Shown: positions 43,336 through 54,535 of the stretch, one piece after another
How positions within the stretch are numbered: position 1 is the stretch's first letter
Layout: each line of letters opens with the position of its first letter
Source of the DNA: Nissolia schottii
Taxonomy: Eukaryota > Streptophyta > Magnoliopsida > Fabales > Fabaceae
Length of the DNA stretch: 64,000 nt
Assembly: GCA_003254905.1 (NCBI GenBank)
Contig: QANU01045572.1
Location: forward strand, 1,741 to 65,740
Direction: 5' to 3'
Notes under the pieces: generated by a model
The model's database searches: none
Seen by the model: the letters and a program-made list of their open reading frames with translations, nothing else
What the model was told of the DNA's origin: nothing
Position numbers and translations under genes: made by a program

Positions 43336-44248
43336 GCCAGGAAAACCTACAAGCCAATGCCTCCCTTCAGAAGACCAAAGCCAGAACAAGGCCCTTGGGT
43401 CGGAATCTGGACAAAAGAAGAATCTTTACCTTTGTATCATGAGGTTCTCAAAGTTCTAAAGAAAGAAAGGTATCCTCTTCCTCCAAATGATCCAAACCTC
43501 ATTACCTGGCCTCCACCATCACCACATCATTGTAACTCTTATAAGAGCGACATCACCAGTCCTAGCCAGCCCAAGGAAATACCCTGTATGATGTTCTCCA
43601 CAGCCTCCTCATCCTATGATGATCTTTTTCCTTCACTGGAAAAGAAAACCAATACTGTCACAAAGATCCAGACTAAGCCTTTTGCCAGCAGATAGAAGTC
43701 CACCTTGACGAAAAACTAAAGGCAGTTTCTCAGGCCGAGGAAGTTCTTAACTGGCAAACCGAAAACTCCTTAGCACAAAACAAGCTTCTGAAGAAGATCG
43801 GCGACCAAGTTGAAAACATGACAGATACGATCGATAAGAAGCTGGAAGTCTTGTCAGTAAAAATGCAAAAGTATTACAAATAAACCAAAGCTAGGATTGA
43901 AGTCCTGGAAGTGGAGGTAAGACAACTTCCAGGAAAAAGCATTTATGACAAGGTTTTTGAGCAAAAGGAGAGGGAAGTAACAAAGCTTCACCACTAGTTT
44001 CAAGAACTCCAAAGACATGTTGAGAACATTCAACCCAAGAAAGTTGAAGAAGACAGTCCTTACTTCACACCACCAGCAAAACCTTTTCCTGGAGCCAAGC
44101 CTTATCAACCCTACGAACCGCCACTACTCTTACCACCTCATATACCTTCTTTGGAGAAATGAGGCCTAGAGATAATCAAAAGAGGAAAGAAGTTGTTAAA
44201 TCTTCAGACTAAGCAACAAAAGCAGCGGAGCCCTCGACAAAAAAGACT
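43336..44248 (+). pseudogene. Pro-rich linker and coiled coil (lineage 2, copy VI)
   Basis: The frame at 43357-43695 is Pro- and Tyr-rich (PPNDPNLITWPPPSPHH). It is followed, after a stop, by a heptad-like coiled coil at about 43735-43990 (NKLLKKIGDQVENMTDTIDK), mirroring copy V. A further stop at 44159-44161 precedes a Lys-rich segment. Such coiled coils often mediate virion or inclusion-body contacts in caulimovirids; here that is inference. Confidence 0.6.
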
Positions 44249-45196
44249 ATGACCGAATCATCGAGCACGTCTCCACCAGAGACAGAAGCCATGATGATCT
44301 CTGCTATGGCCTCCAACGAAGAAAACCAAAGTGAAGAAGAGTATGCAGACATCTCCCATATCTTGATGACAACCTCCATCGGCATAGAAAACCAACAGGT
44401 GACCTTGAATTCCCAAGAGGTTATCACTCCACCACCATCAGGATCTCCGCTGTTTACAATTGATAATATACCTCCCTCGCAATTGAGAAAGAGGCTCTTG
44501 TACTTCAAGGCCTGGATGGATGCACAAATGGTTTCTCCAGATGCAGACAAATACAAAGTTATCGAAGAATTCTGTGCACATATGACAAGAGTCCTAAAGA
44601 AATGGTACCACAGTCTAGAGGCTGTCAAACAGGATCAGTTCCACTGGCTCAGCTTAGTGGATGAGGTCATTGCAGTTCTTCACCAGGAATTCATTGTGGA
44701 TAGTAATCTCTCGATGAATGAGCTCAGAAAAGAATACTTTGATATGAAGTGTTGCTCCCTCAAAAGACAGGACATAGAATGCCATTATCAAAGGATATCG
44801 CAAAGGTTTTATCAACTGAATGGCTACAATGATCCTAGTCTCAAAAAACTTATGTTAGCTCCTTGCCGGAAGAACTTTAGAAAGAAATGCACCGCATGAT
44901 AGCTTCCTTGCAGAAACACATTGTCCAGATGACTCTGGGAGAACTTCAACAAACTTGCTATGTTGCTCTTGATAAAGTCTGCAGCCAGCAGAAAATGTTT
45001 GAAGGCTTGCTCAAAAACTGGAAGAAATATTCCAAAGCTTGCAAAAAGAACTACCTGGAGATCAAGTGCAAAAACAAGGACTGTAATTGCAAACCAAAGT
45101 CTTTTCTCAAAAAGAAAAACAAAGACTTCACTAAGAAAAAGGAAAAAAGTGAAGTTCTTCAAGAAGAAACCATTCAGAGGAAAGAGCGCCAGAAGG
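44249..45196 (+). pseudogene. Capsid region (lineage 2, copy VI)
   Basis: The frame at 44249-44899 starts with a Ser/Glu-rich stretch, followed by an ordered segment (LRKRLLYFKAWMDAQMVSPD) and WHSLEAVKQDQF-like residues around 44600-44640. The order capsid core, Lys-rich tail (KSFLKKKNKDFTKKK), zinc knuckle is the caulimovirid arrangement. A frameshift near 44880 moves the tail into the frame used by the zinc knuckle. Confidence 0.75.
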
Positions 45197-45852
45197 TGCT
45201 TTATCTGTGGAAAACAAGGCCACTACTCCAAGCAATGCCCAAACAAGAAAGAGAAGGCTGTTCATTTCGTTAAGACCCTTGATCTTGACGACGATGAAGA
45301 TGTAGAGTCCTGGTATGATGAACAAGAAGAAGCCGATGTTCACACAGTCTTCGACATTGACTACTCTAGTCCAGAGACTAGTGACGAATCTGAAACCTCT
45401 GGAGAAGAAGATAACAATTTTCCTGTTTTGCAAGTACAACATCAAAAAGAGAGGACTGAGATAAACCAATCTGCTGAAGCACCACCACTCCCAAATATAG
45501 AGATCAACATCCTTCCGTCCAAGTATCACAAGCCAATAAAAGCCATAGCATTCATAGATACTGAAGTCATGAAGACCCTGATGAATCCAGCGGTCCTACC
45601 ATCTGAAGCCTGTGAGTAGAAGACTCACACCTTAATTGGTGCTAGTGGGAAAAGATTCAAAACTGATCTAATCACGAAAAACCAGATCGGAATAAAAAAT
45701 TTACCTGACTGCATTATCTGGTCAAAGGTCATTGGCACAGACCTTCCAAGAAAGGATCTCCTGATGGGAATGGATGTTCTAGTCCAAAACTAGAAAATTC
45801 AGATCTTCCCCACGGTCTGAAGTTTCGAAGAAACTATAAGCCTTTCACTCCT
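45197..45852 (+). pseudogene. Zinc knuckle, acidic linker and degenerate protease (lineage 2, copy VI)
   Basis: CFICGKQGHYSKQC at 45197-45238 is a perfect CX2CX4HX4C knuckle. An Asp/Glu-rich segment follows (DLDDDEDVESWYDEQEEADV). The protease has AFIDTEVMKTLMNP where D(S/T)G-A would be expected, so the catalytic Gly is replaced by Glu and it would be inactive. The frame stops at 45617-45619, and a second-half-like IGTDLPRKDLLMGMDVL segment follows near 45735-45785. Confidence 0.75.
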
Positions 45853-46281
45853 ATGGCTACACTCTTCTCACTAGCAGAAGTCCCTCCTGGGTATGAAGAG
45901 ATCAAAGAAAAGCTCTTAAAGATGTGTGCTGACAGTCATGATATGTTCCACCACCCAAATCCTCTGTGGAAAAATAAAGAATTCTTTGTAGAGCTACCTC
46001 TCAAGATGAATGAGGGCATCAATCCTACCAAGGCAACCCATCCTAGGATGTCTCCCTCCGATCGGAAGGCTGTATTTGAAGAATGCCAACAACTCCTGAA
46101 ACAAGGTCTCATTGAACCAACCAAGTCAGATTGGGCTTGTCAAGCCTTTTATGTAAACAAAAGGTCTGAACAGGTTTGGGGAAAGAAAAAGCTTGTCATT
46201 AATTACAGGCCACTCAATCAATTCTTGAAGGATGACAAATTTCCTCTCCCAAATATATATTCCCTGTATACCTACATCAAA
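45853..46281 (+). pseudogene. RT N-terminal part (lineage 2, copy VI), truncated
   Basis: The frame contains ECQQLLKQGLIEPTKSDWAC, QAFYVNKRSEQ and KKLVINYRPLNQFLKDDKFP, the first conserved RT blocks. It ends at about 46281, before the active site, where lineage-1 DNA (copy VII, reverse) begins. The RT is about as different from lineage 1 as from other caulimovirids, supporting a separate virus. Confidence 0.85.
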
Positions 46282-46530
46282 AAGGGTTGAGATTTTGTTG
46301 TGGCATGATTTTTTCAATTTGTGAAAAGGGCCTTGCTATGGCGGTCCGCGGCTGCGGTGGTGAACTTGGCCTAATAGGGCTAACTGTAGGTCGTATTGAA
46401 CTGAGGCCAGTTGGCCTTATTGAACTTTGAGCAATATTTTCAGTAATATTCTTACTGGATATTGATCTGGTCATTATGGGGAGCCCAAAGGGGGCCCATA
46501 TTGATCTTTGGTTTTAGTAACTTCACTCAT
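46282..46530 (-). pseudogene. ORF2 N-terminal fragment (lineage 1, copy VII)
   Basis: The start ATG is at 46530 on the minus strand, overlapping the end of RNase H. The translation is interrupted early, then ITRSISSKNITENIAQSSIR and SSIRPTVSPIRPSSPPQPR match copy I (678-900) rather than copy II, identifying the second ORF2 subtype. It is cut at 46282 by the junction with copy VI. Confidence 0.8.
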
Positions 46531-47821
46531 TGGAGCCCTGTAAAAATTCTCTTGTAAGAAAATCTAGCAAAACATTTGTATCGCTTTTAATATGTACTAT
46601 GTCAAAATCAAATCAAGAAAGTAAGTATTGCCATCTGGCGAAAATATGTTTTGAAACTAAATTTTTAACATCTTTTTGTAAAACAGATGGGGCTGCTTTG
46701 CAATCAGTTTTGATAAGAAAATGTTTATTGAACAAATCATCTTGAAATTTCATAACACATAAAACTATTGATAAAATTTCCTTTTTGACAGTAGAATATT
46801 TTTGTTGAGAGGAGTGCCAAATACCCGAATGGTATTTGACAATTTGTTCAGTAGTAGAACCTGGTGAGATTTGTTTAAGAACACCCCCATAACCTAACTC
46901 AGAGGCATCTGTTTCTACTATCAGTTTGTCTTCTGGGTCGGGTATTCCTAGACACGAAAGGGTTTTGACCATTGTTTTTACCTGGATGACTATGCTACCC
47001 ATATGCTTACCCCATGGAGGAGGATTTTTCTTAAGTCTATTGTAAAGAGGTGCACAAATAACTATGACATTGGGGACAAAGTCTGCTATGTAGTTTAAGC
47101 ATCCTAAAAATCTCTGTAACTAGGTTTTATCTGTTATTTTGTCAGGAAATTTTGAGGTAAATTCTAATGATCTTTGTATCGGGGTTATGGTTCCTTGATA
47201 GATTTCAAATCCTAGAAATCTAACCTGGGTTTGAAAGATTTTAATTTTCCTTGCTGAAACTGCTAAACCATTTGCTTTAATAATTTCTATAAATTTTTCT
47301 AAGTGTTGAACATGTTGGTTAAGTCCTTTGGAAAATACTAAGACATCATCAAGATATACGATAGTGAATTCCATGTAAGGATAGAATATGTCATTCATGA
47401 TGTTTTGAAATTCGCTAGGTGTATTCTTTAATCCTTGTGGCAAACGTTCCACTCGTAATGGCCAAAGGGGACTATGAATACTGTCTTGTACTTATCCTCC
47501 TCCCTGATTGAAATTTGGTAGTAACCAGATTTCATATCAAACTTGGAGAATATTGTAGATTATGTAGTCTTTTAATCAGATCACCCTTATTAGGAAGGGG
47601 ATATCTAATCCATTTTAAAACTTTATTCAAAGGTTTATAATTAATGACCAATCTTGGAGTGCCTCGTTCCTGCTCAGAGGCGTTCATGACATAGAATCCA
47701 GCGCAACTCCATGGAGATTTGGAGACAAAAGATGTAGTATAAAAGATTTTACTTTTACAAATTTTTGCATTAGATAATTTATAATTTATCCTTAATCTTG
47801 ATCCATTAGTACATGCTAAAT
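46531..47821 (-). pseudogene. Protease remnant, RT and RNase H (copy VII), internally deleted
   Basis: Reading the minus strand from 47821: a short protease piece (matching 34850-34930), an abrupt join near 47730, then RT from SPWSCAGFYV through a frameshifted palm, YLDDVLVFSKG (near 47340), and RNase H with ETDASELGYGGVLKQ (near 46900). The sequence between protease and RT is deleted. RNase H ends at about 46545 with the same TTTTTACAGGG junction to ORF2. The subtype resembles copy I. Confidence 0.85.
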
Positions 47822-48087
47822 AAGTAATTAAACATACCTAATAAACTAATAAATTATTTTTTTTCTTTATTATATAATTTACAGTAGATATTGTCCATTG
47901 TATTATTATTATATTATATTATATAATATATTTTTATTATATATAGCTATACGTAATATATATGTGTGTGTGTATTATTTTATTATACTATATATAATAT
48001 ATTTTATTATATACGTATAATATATATTAGGGGGATGTACGTACAGAGGACGTATATATTATTATTATTATATTATATATATATATA
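47822..48087. repeat. AT-rich and TA-repeat island bordering copies VII and VIII
   Basis: About 270 bases, almost all A/T, with TATATA runs, ATTATTATT and a TGTGTGTGTG stretch. Viral DNA begins directly at both edges. No gene. Integration of endogenous pararetroviruses near AT dinucleotide repeats is documented in rice; here it is only consistent. Confidence 0.8.
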
Positions 48088-48099
48088 TAACCCAATAGA

Positions 48100-48813
48100 A
48101 TGGCTCAAACAGTCCAAAAGCTTTTAAGAAATATGAGTAACTTAAATTTAGGAAGAAATAATAAAATGATAGTTCATGATCCGAACCAAGCCTCTAGTTC
48201 TAGCCAGATGGAGACTAGCTCAACACCTGTAAGACAACAAGAATTAAAAATTGCAGAAATAGAAAATTCTTTTCATAACTAGTCAATACCCAAAGTAAAA
48301 TCATCCGAGATTTATAAGCCTAGATCCATATTCAATACAGCTAACGAAGAAATTCATATGATAGAACAAAACTACCCGTGAACGGGAGTAGATCAAACCA
48401 TAGATCTCCTTAGCCAAGAAGATCTTGATCAACACATTAAAAGGGGATATAATTTCATACACTTAGGATTGGTTCAAGTAGCCATAAAACCAAACTACCG
48501 TATAGGAGTTAGCCTACCCATAGTAACCATGCTAAGGGATTTGAGGCTAGTAAAGTTTCAAGACTCATTAATAGCAATTATGGAAAGCAACCTCCATGTA
48601 GGACCTACCTTCTTTAATTGGTATCCTAACTTTTCAATGAATCTTAATAACGAGTATACATCAATAGCCTTAAAATTATTTGTTAAAACCCCTCCAGGAA
48701 CTGTAAAACCTGAGCGAGGAGCTTTTCAAATAATTTTTAGGGTCTATTACAAAGTCACCAAAATTGATTACGGTATAGAGCTCTTAGGTCCTCTAGCCAT
48801 AATGAAACAATAA
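48100..48813 (+). pseudogene. Movement protein, nearly full length (lineage 1, copy VIII)
   Basis: The ATG at 48100 to the TAA at 48811 gives 238 codons, interrupted by TAG at 48280 and TGA near 48379. The N-terminus is MAQTVQKLLRNMSNLNLG. The 30K-type core includes DQTIDLLSQEDLDQHIKRGY, NFIHLGLVQVAIKPNYR and LRLVKFQDSLIAI. The protein would open plasmodesmata for spread. Copy IX differs at both stop sites, so they are later decay. The CP frame begins 77 nt after this stop in the -1 frame. Confidence 0.85.
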
Positions 48814-48887
48814 TTATAGAAGCTAACCTATCAAAATCAAAAATTCAAACTCCTAAAAGATTATCTCATCAAGAAGCACTTCAACAT

Positions 48888-50448
48888 ATGCCAGAGGAAT
48901 GGGTATTTGAAGATGCTATTGAAGAGCTAGAAATCTATAATACTCAAGTGCGGAAAATTATAGAAGAGGGTCTACTGTAAGATTAAGAATGAATCGATCA
49001 TCATCTGTAAGAATAGGAACCCCTAGTGTTCATTCTAGGATGAAATCTACAAGATTCTCTGTAGACAACTCAGAGATCTCAGGATTAAGACATCCTACTC
49101 CTAAGGTAACCCAACCGATATATCAAGATAATAGTACAAAATCTCCTCAATATTCACCAACTACTACCCAGATGATTAAGACTATAACTAAAGATACACC
49201 TTTTCAGATTGATAAAGAATGGATTAGGCAGGACTTTACCGCACCTTACAATAAGTCAAGAGTAGACTGGTTTTTCCAGAACTACGCTAAAGAAAAAAGA
49301 GATGAGATTAGAAGCATGTTTTACCAGTATATGGAAGAACATGAGATCAATCTCTACTTTTTCCATTGGTTTAATCAACACTATATAAAGGAAATAAACC
49401 CTTTAGAAAAAAGAATAACTGCATGGAAATTATTCAATGATTCTACTGTAGAATCTGAGTGTTCTCCAACAGAAGGAATTAAAATTCAAAACTCTAAAAT
49501 CGAAGTAGAAGTTGTACCCTTTAAAACAATACTTAAAGAAGATCAACCATTAAGTAAAGCAGATTTTAAGGGAGTTCATCAACAATTAAATTATTCTAAC
49601 ACCATGTTAGGAATTATGTCAAAACAATTAACTCGACTAGAATGTAAAACAGACATTTCTAGTAGTTCAAAATCTAAAGCAACCCCTATCTATAAAATAG
49701 GAAACTATTCGGAATCCATAAAATTATCTTCTAATACCGATCAAAAGGTACAAGAAATTAGGAAAACATTAGAAAAGCTAAAATTCAATCAATCTATCAA
49801 TACCATAAACACTGAAGAACAAGAGATTAATAAGTTAACTCAAAAGAAATATCAATACCCAAAATTGAGACACTATTATCCTCGACCTACATACCATGAT
49901 GTACAGTTTGAGGAGCATTCTCAATTAATTCAAACTTTCAATGTGGAGCTGACTTGGTAGAATGGAACTTAGACGGTATGGCAGAACAACAAATCTTAGA
50001 TTTGACTTGCCAGATGTCTATGTGTGCCAATGCCTATCTCACTAAAGGAAATGACAATAAACATGCTGCTCAGGCCTTGACCCAAGGCTATACTGGTCGG
50101 CTAAAAGGATGGTGGGACAACCTTCTCACCCCTCACGATAAAGCAACCATCCTTAATGCCGTTTAACCCGAAGGAGGCGGGCAAGATGCTGTCGCCACCT
50201 TAATATATTCAATAATGAAAAATTTTATTGGTGATCCAACAATGTTCAAAGAATGAGTTGCAGGTCAGTTGACAAACCTATATTGTCCTACAATGTCTGA
50301 TTACCGCTGGTATAAAGACACCTCCCTATCTAAGGTAACCCTTAGAGAAGATGGCTCAACGGGATTTTGGAAAGAGAAGTTTGTCTCTGGAAGTCCAAAA
50401 CTCTTCGCATAAAAAGTAAAACTTAACATTCAAAACCTCCAAGGAGGA
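48888..50448 (+). pseudogene. Capsid region (lineage 1, copy VIII)
   Basis: The ATG at 48888 (MPEEWVFEDA) corresponds to 10320 of copy II. A one-base loss near 48970 shifts the frame; 48989-49960 is then open and includes KEWIRQDFTAPYNKSRVDWF, an EIRSMFYQYMEEHEIN block and SSSSKSKATPIYKIGNYS. The core resumes at 49978 (MAEQQILDLTCQ), with stops near 50164 (Val-stop), 50256 and 50410. The capsid is directly fused to pre-RT sequence at about 50462 by a deletion that removes the zinc knuckle and protease. Confidence 0.8.
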
Positions 50449-51890
50449 ACTCTTAATTATGATATGTTAAACAAGGAAGTTCAATATCAAAGAATTGATC
50501 AACGATTAAAGTCTTCAAATATAGTTAAGGTCATTACCGAACTTCAAAAGAAAATTGAAGCTGAAATTTGTGGTCTTAATCCTACAGCTTTTTGGCATCG
50601 TAAAAAATATGAAATATCATTACCATATATTGATGGCTTTGATGAGAAAAACATCCCTACCAAAGCCCATCCAATACAAATGGATACAGAATATATACAA
50701 TATTATAAAAAGGAACTTCACAAGTATTTGGATAAAGGCTTCCGCCCCTCCAAATCACCCTGGAGTTGTGCACGATTATGTCATGAAAACCTCTGAGCAG
50801 GAATGAGGCATTCCTCGACTAGTCATTAATTATAAACCTTTAAACAAAGTATTAAAGTGGATTAGGTACCCTTTGCCTAATAAAACTGATTTCATCAAAA
50901 GATTACATGATGTTATTGTGTTCTCCAAATTTGATATGAAATCTGGTTACTACCAAATTTCAGTCAGGGAAGAGGATAAGTAGAAGACTGCATTTGTAGT
51001 CCATTTTGGTCATTACGAATGGAACGTAATGCCGCAGGGGTTAAAAAATGCACCTAGTGAGTTTCAAAACATCACGAATGATATTTTTTATCCATACATG
51101 GACTTCATTATAGTATACCTAGATGATGTCCTTGTATTTTCAAAAGGTGTTAATCAACATGTTCAACATTTAGAAACATTCATTACAATAATTAAAGAAA
51201 ACGGCTTAGTAGTTTCAGCTAAGAAAATCAAGATTTTCCAAACCAAGATTAGGTTCTTAGGATTTGAAATTTATCAAGGAACCATAACTCCGATTCAAAG
51301 GTCATTAGAATGTACTTCAAAATTTCTAATAAAATTACAGATAAAACCCAGTTGCAAAGATTTCTAGGGTGTTTGAACTATATAGCTAACTTCATTCCCA
51401 ATATTAGAGTTATTTTGTGCTCTTCTTTACAAGAGACTTAAAAAGAATCCGCCACCATGGGATGAAAGCATGTCTAGAATAGTTACCCAAGCTAAAGCTA
51501 TAATCAAAACCCTTCCTTGCCTAGGAATACCAGATCCAGAAGCCAAACTTATAGTAGAGACCGATGCCTCTGAGTTAGGATATGGAGGTGTTCTCAAGCA
51601 AATATTTCCAAATTCCAATACTGAACAAATAGTTAGATATCATTCTGGTATCTGGCATTCTTCTCAACAAAAATACTCTACTGTCAAAAAAGAGATTTTG
51701 TCAATAGTTTTATGTGTTATGATATTTCAAGATGATTTATTTAACAAGCGTTTTCTCATCAAAACTAATTGCAAAGCATATTTTTGCAAGATGGCAGTCC
51801 TTATTATCTTGTTTTGATTTTGAAATCTCACATATTAAAGGAGAGACAAACACATTACCGGACTTTCTCACAAGAGAGTTTTTACAGGGA
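50449..51890 (+). pseudogene. RT and RNase H (copy VIII), lacking protease and zinc knuckle
   Basis: After the deletion join, the frame has MLNKEVQYQRIDQ and then GLNPTAFWHRKKYEISLPY. RT blocks (MDTEYIQYYKKELHKYLDKG, KFDMKSGYYQI, MPQGLKNAPSEFQ, YLDDVLVFSKG near 51115) are broken by a TGA near 50804 and a TAG near 50981. RNase H has ETDASELGYGGVLKQ near 51560, and a deletion near 51778 removes part of its C-terminal half. Copy IX carries the same capsid-RT fusion. Confidence 0.88.
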
Positions 51891-51894
51891 TCCA

Positions 51895-52588
51895 ATGAGC
51901 GAGAATAAAAGGACAAAAGAATATTATGGAACCCCACTGGGTTCTAAAACTTCAAAATCAAGATCAAGAACAATTAACCTTATGGGCAGTCCAAGCCCAA
52001 GTTCAATACCGAGTTCGATAAGGCCTTCTGGGCTTAGTTCAATACGTCCTACAGTCGGTCCAATCGGATCCAGTTCAACAACAAGGTCATTACGTCCTTA
52101 CTCAGATGTTATCAAGACTGCACCTTCCTTAAGCCAAAACCCCTTAACCTCTAGTCAAAACAAATTTACTCCTCTTAACTACTACAACACCTTAATTGGC
52201 TCACCTAGCCACCCTTCATCAGCTTTAATCGAACCTCAATACCAAGAAAAAAATGACCTACTTCCCATAGTCGTAATAGAAAAAGAATGGCAAAAAAGGG
52301 CACCCATAGACATTGCCCAAATACTGTTTCCTCCACCCTTTCAATACATTCCTCATACTCCTCTCAAAAATCGGTTATTCTATGAGTACATACTTGTTGA
52401 CACTGAATCAATAGAGTTATCCCATAAAGAGGACCCCTCTGGTTCTATAGTTCATTCCAAGGTCAAGATTCTTAAGGTTTTATCCATCCAAGACTGGGAT
52501 CAAGAAGTACATAAACCCAAGACCTTTTCGTTAAATTTTAATCCTCCATAATACACCTATCATGACTATATAGAAGCATGGTACAACA
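51895..52588 (+). pseudogene. ORF2, N-terminal half (copy VIII), split by solo LTR
   Basis: The ATG at 51895 (MSENKRTKEYYGTPLG) overlaps the last codons of the RNase H frame (AATGAGCGAGAATAA). A Ser/Pro-rich region, EKEWQKRAPIDIAQILFPPP and a DTESIELSHKEDPSGS block follow, with a TAA at 52549. The long solo LTR inserts at 52589; ORF2 resumes at 55702. The TTTTTACAGGG just upstream of the ATG resembles a splice acceptor, one possible way to express ORF2. Confidence 0.85.
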
Positions 52589-53623
52589 TGAAACACCCAA
52601 GCTAACTGTTTACCCGTACGTAGTAAACAATGCTCACTAGGTTGTTTTCTGCTTTGGTGGGGTTACTTCTAGCCCTTACTTTTAGCTTGGCAAATATTTC
52701 TTATTCAAAATATAGACCGTTTTCAAAACTTTTACCTTTATTACAGAAACTAGGAGCCGTGCGTGTTCAAGAAAACATACCAAGATACAAGCGATAGAGT
52801 CCCATCGGACTTAAGCGATAATTAACTACAGAATAGCGGTACTGGAAATGTTATAAGAGAAGTAGATAAACTTACAAGTATTCAGTCCATAACACCATTG
52901 CACATTCAATCAATAATACATAATTACAGCATCAAGTATACAAGTCATAATACATATAATTTACATATATGCTAAGGGAACATCAAATCCCTTAAGCTAG
53001 TTCCAAACATAAAGCATAAGTTGTTGTCTGTTGCTCCCTCAGGATCCTCTGACGTCAACAATTTGGCTTGTCTTCTGCTACCTACTCCATCTCGGTGTAC
53101 ACGTCATGCTATCCTGGAGTCATAAGGTAGTGGGGGTGAGAACGGTATGTTCTCCGTGGAAAACTGTAGCTCTGCGCTCTCGAGTTCATTTAATTATACT
53201 CCAGGCCATTCACGTGTTTCTAAGTGAACATGTATACTAGCATCCCTACTGATTATTATCTGGCCTAAGGTCCAGAACAACTTTATCTACGTTACTAGGT
53301 GATAGGGGAACTACTCTTGCTTACTAAGTTGTCATGCTTGTTACTTTACTCCGCATACTTACATAGCCGTCTCGAGCGTTCTCTTGAACGGTACTTACAT
53401 CATATTTGCTTATCTTCTTCATATTTACTTATCTTCTTACTTATTCATACTCCCATACATACATTTTTACATACCTGACATACATACCTACATACATTCA
53501 AGCATACGTCACATACTATATTTCTTTCTTTCTTTTATACTATACTCTTTCTTTACTTTCCTCTTTCTTTCATACTTTTCTCTTGTTTTCATGCTTTCAT
53601 GTTCTTTTCTTTACTTGATTCAT

Positions 53624-53905
53624 CTTTCCTGCAAGCCACCTACCTATAGGAAAGTGAATCTGCTGCCAGCCACCTACCGACAGCAATCATCAGCATAATT
53701 GATTCATCTCTGTGAATCCGTTGCCAGCCACCTACCAACAACAATCATCGTCCCCTTCCCTGCTATCCACCTGCAGACAGGGAAGTGACCTCTTTCCTGC
53801 TAGCCACCTACCGACAGGAAGGTTGTGCATCATAATCGATTCATCTCTCCTGCCAGCCACCTACCGACAGGAAAGTGAACCCGCTGCCAGCCACCTACTG
53901 ACAGC
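53624..53905. repeat. Array of seven hairpins with loop CCAGCCACCTACCGA and compensated stems
   Basis: Seven units share a GCCACCTACCGA-type loop. The stems vary but stay paired: CTTTCCT/AGGAAAG (53624-53654), TGCTG/CAGCA (53661-53685), GTTG/CAAC (53720-53742), CTTCCCTG/CAGGGAAG (53755-53785), TTCCTG/CAGGAA (53794-53820), TCCTG/CAGGA (53848-53872) and GCTG/CAGC (53883-53905). It sits at the same relative LTR position as the array at 17530-17744 but uses an unrelated loop. Confidence 0.88.
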
Positions 53906-54245
53906 AACATCATCTTTTCTTTCTCTCTCATATTCTTTCATCATATCATCTTTTCTTTCTCATAACATTTCTTCTTTTCTTTCATGTCTTTGCAAATATC
54001 ATGGCATGACTTGTTCCCTAAGTTCATTTCCATTATAATCTTTACTCATTACTTGATTAACTTCTAGTCCTCTGAATGTACCTTAACATGATGCATGGCA
54101 TGCTAACATATTACTTCCAGAAATATTATGCATGAAATCCTACTTATTATGTCACATAGCTCATGTACTTCAGTCATACACATCATATAAATCATAATTT
54201 GTTGGACTATGTGCCTCAAGACAGCTTCCATGGAACTTTCTGGTC

Positions 54246-54535
54246 TCAGGCCGCTCAGCGGAACCTCTTGTTCGCTCAGTGATATGAGCTCATCTCACTC
54301 AACGGTCAGAGCCACGTCGCTCGACGGTAAGAGCTGTATCGCTCAGCGGTGACTCATCTCGCTCAGCGGGCTCAGTTTTCAAAAATATCTTTCCATCCTT
54401 ATCCTCATCCTTGGTGACCTTCAGGCCACTCAGCGGGTCCTTTTGACCGCTCAGTGCCCTCGAGTTCACGTGTTAAAAACATGTTTCTTATGCACTCCGC
54501 TCAGCGACGCCTGGGGCCGCTCAGCGGTACCTAGG
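54246..54535. repeat. GCTCAGCG motif cluster in solo LTR 52589-55696
   Basis: About ten exact or one-off copies of CGCTCAGCG, mostly preceded by C or T, spaced 15-50 bp apart, with diverged forms such as CACTCAACGG and CGCTCGACGG. It is the same motif as the U3 series of the Athila-type LTRs. Confidence 0.7.

Larger units (their letters stand above)
38466..44110. repeat. Viral inverted repeat, lineage 2 copies V and VI head-to-head
   Basis: The left arm 38466-39609 plus 41168-42027 (about 2.0 kb without the solo LTR) is the reverse complement of 42115-44110. The 87-base centre (42028-42114) is unpaired. The two MP starts face each other, 136 bp apart (42003 and 42139). Only the left arm carries the solo LTR. 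Confidence 0.85.

Noticed and set aside
48768..48813. Programmed -1 frameshift between MP and capsid
   Set aside because: The overlap has no canonical X XXY YYZ slippery heptamer; reinitiation at the capsid ATG is at least as likely.
53384..54038. Open frames of 104 and 108 codons over the hairpin array
   Set aside because: They result from pyrimidine-rich spacers and the repeated loop; no equivalent frame exists in related LTRs.
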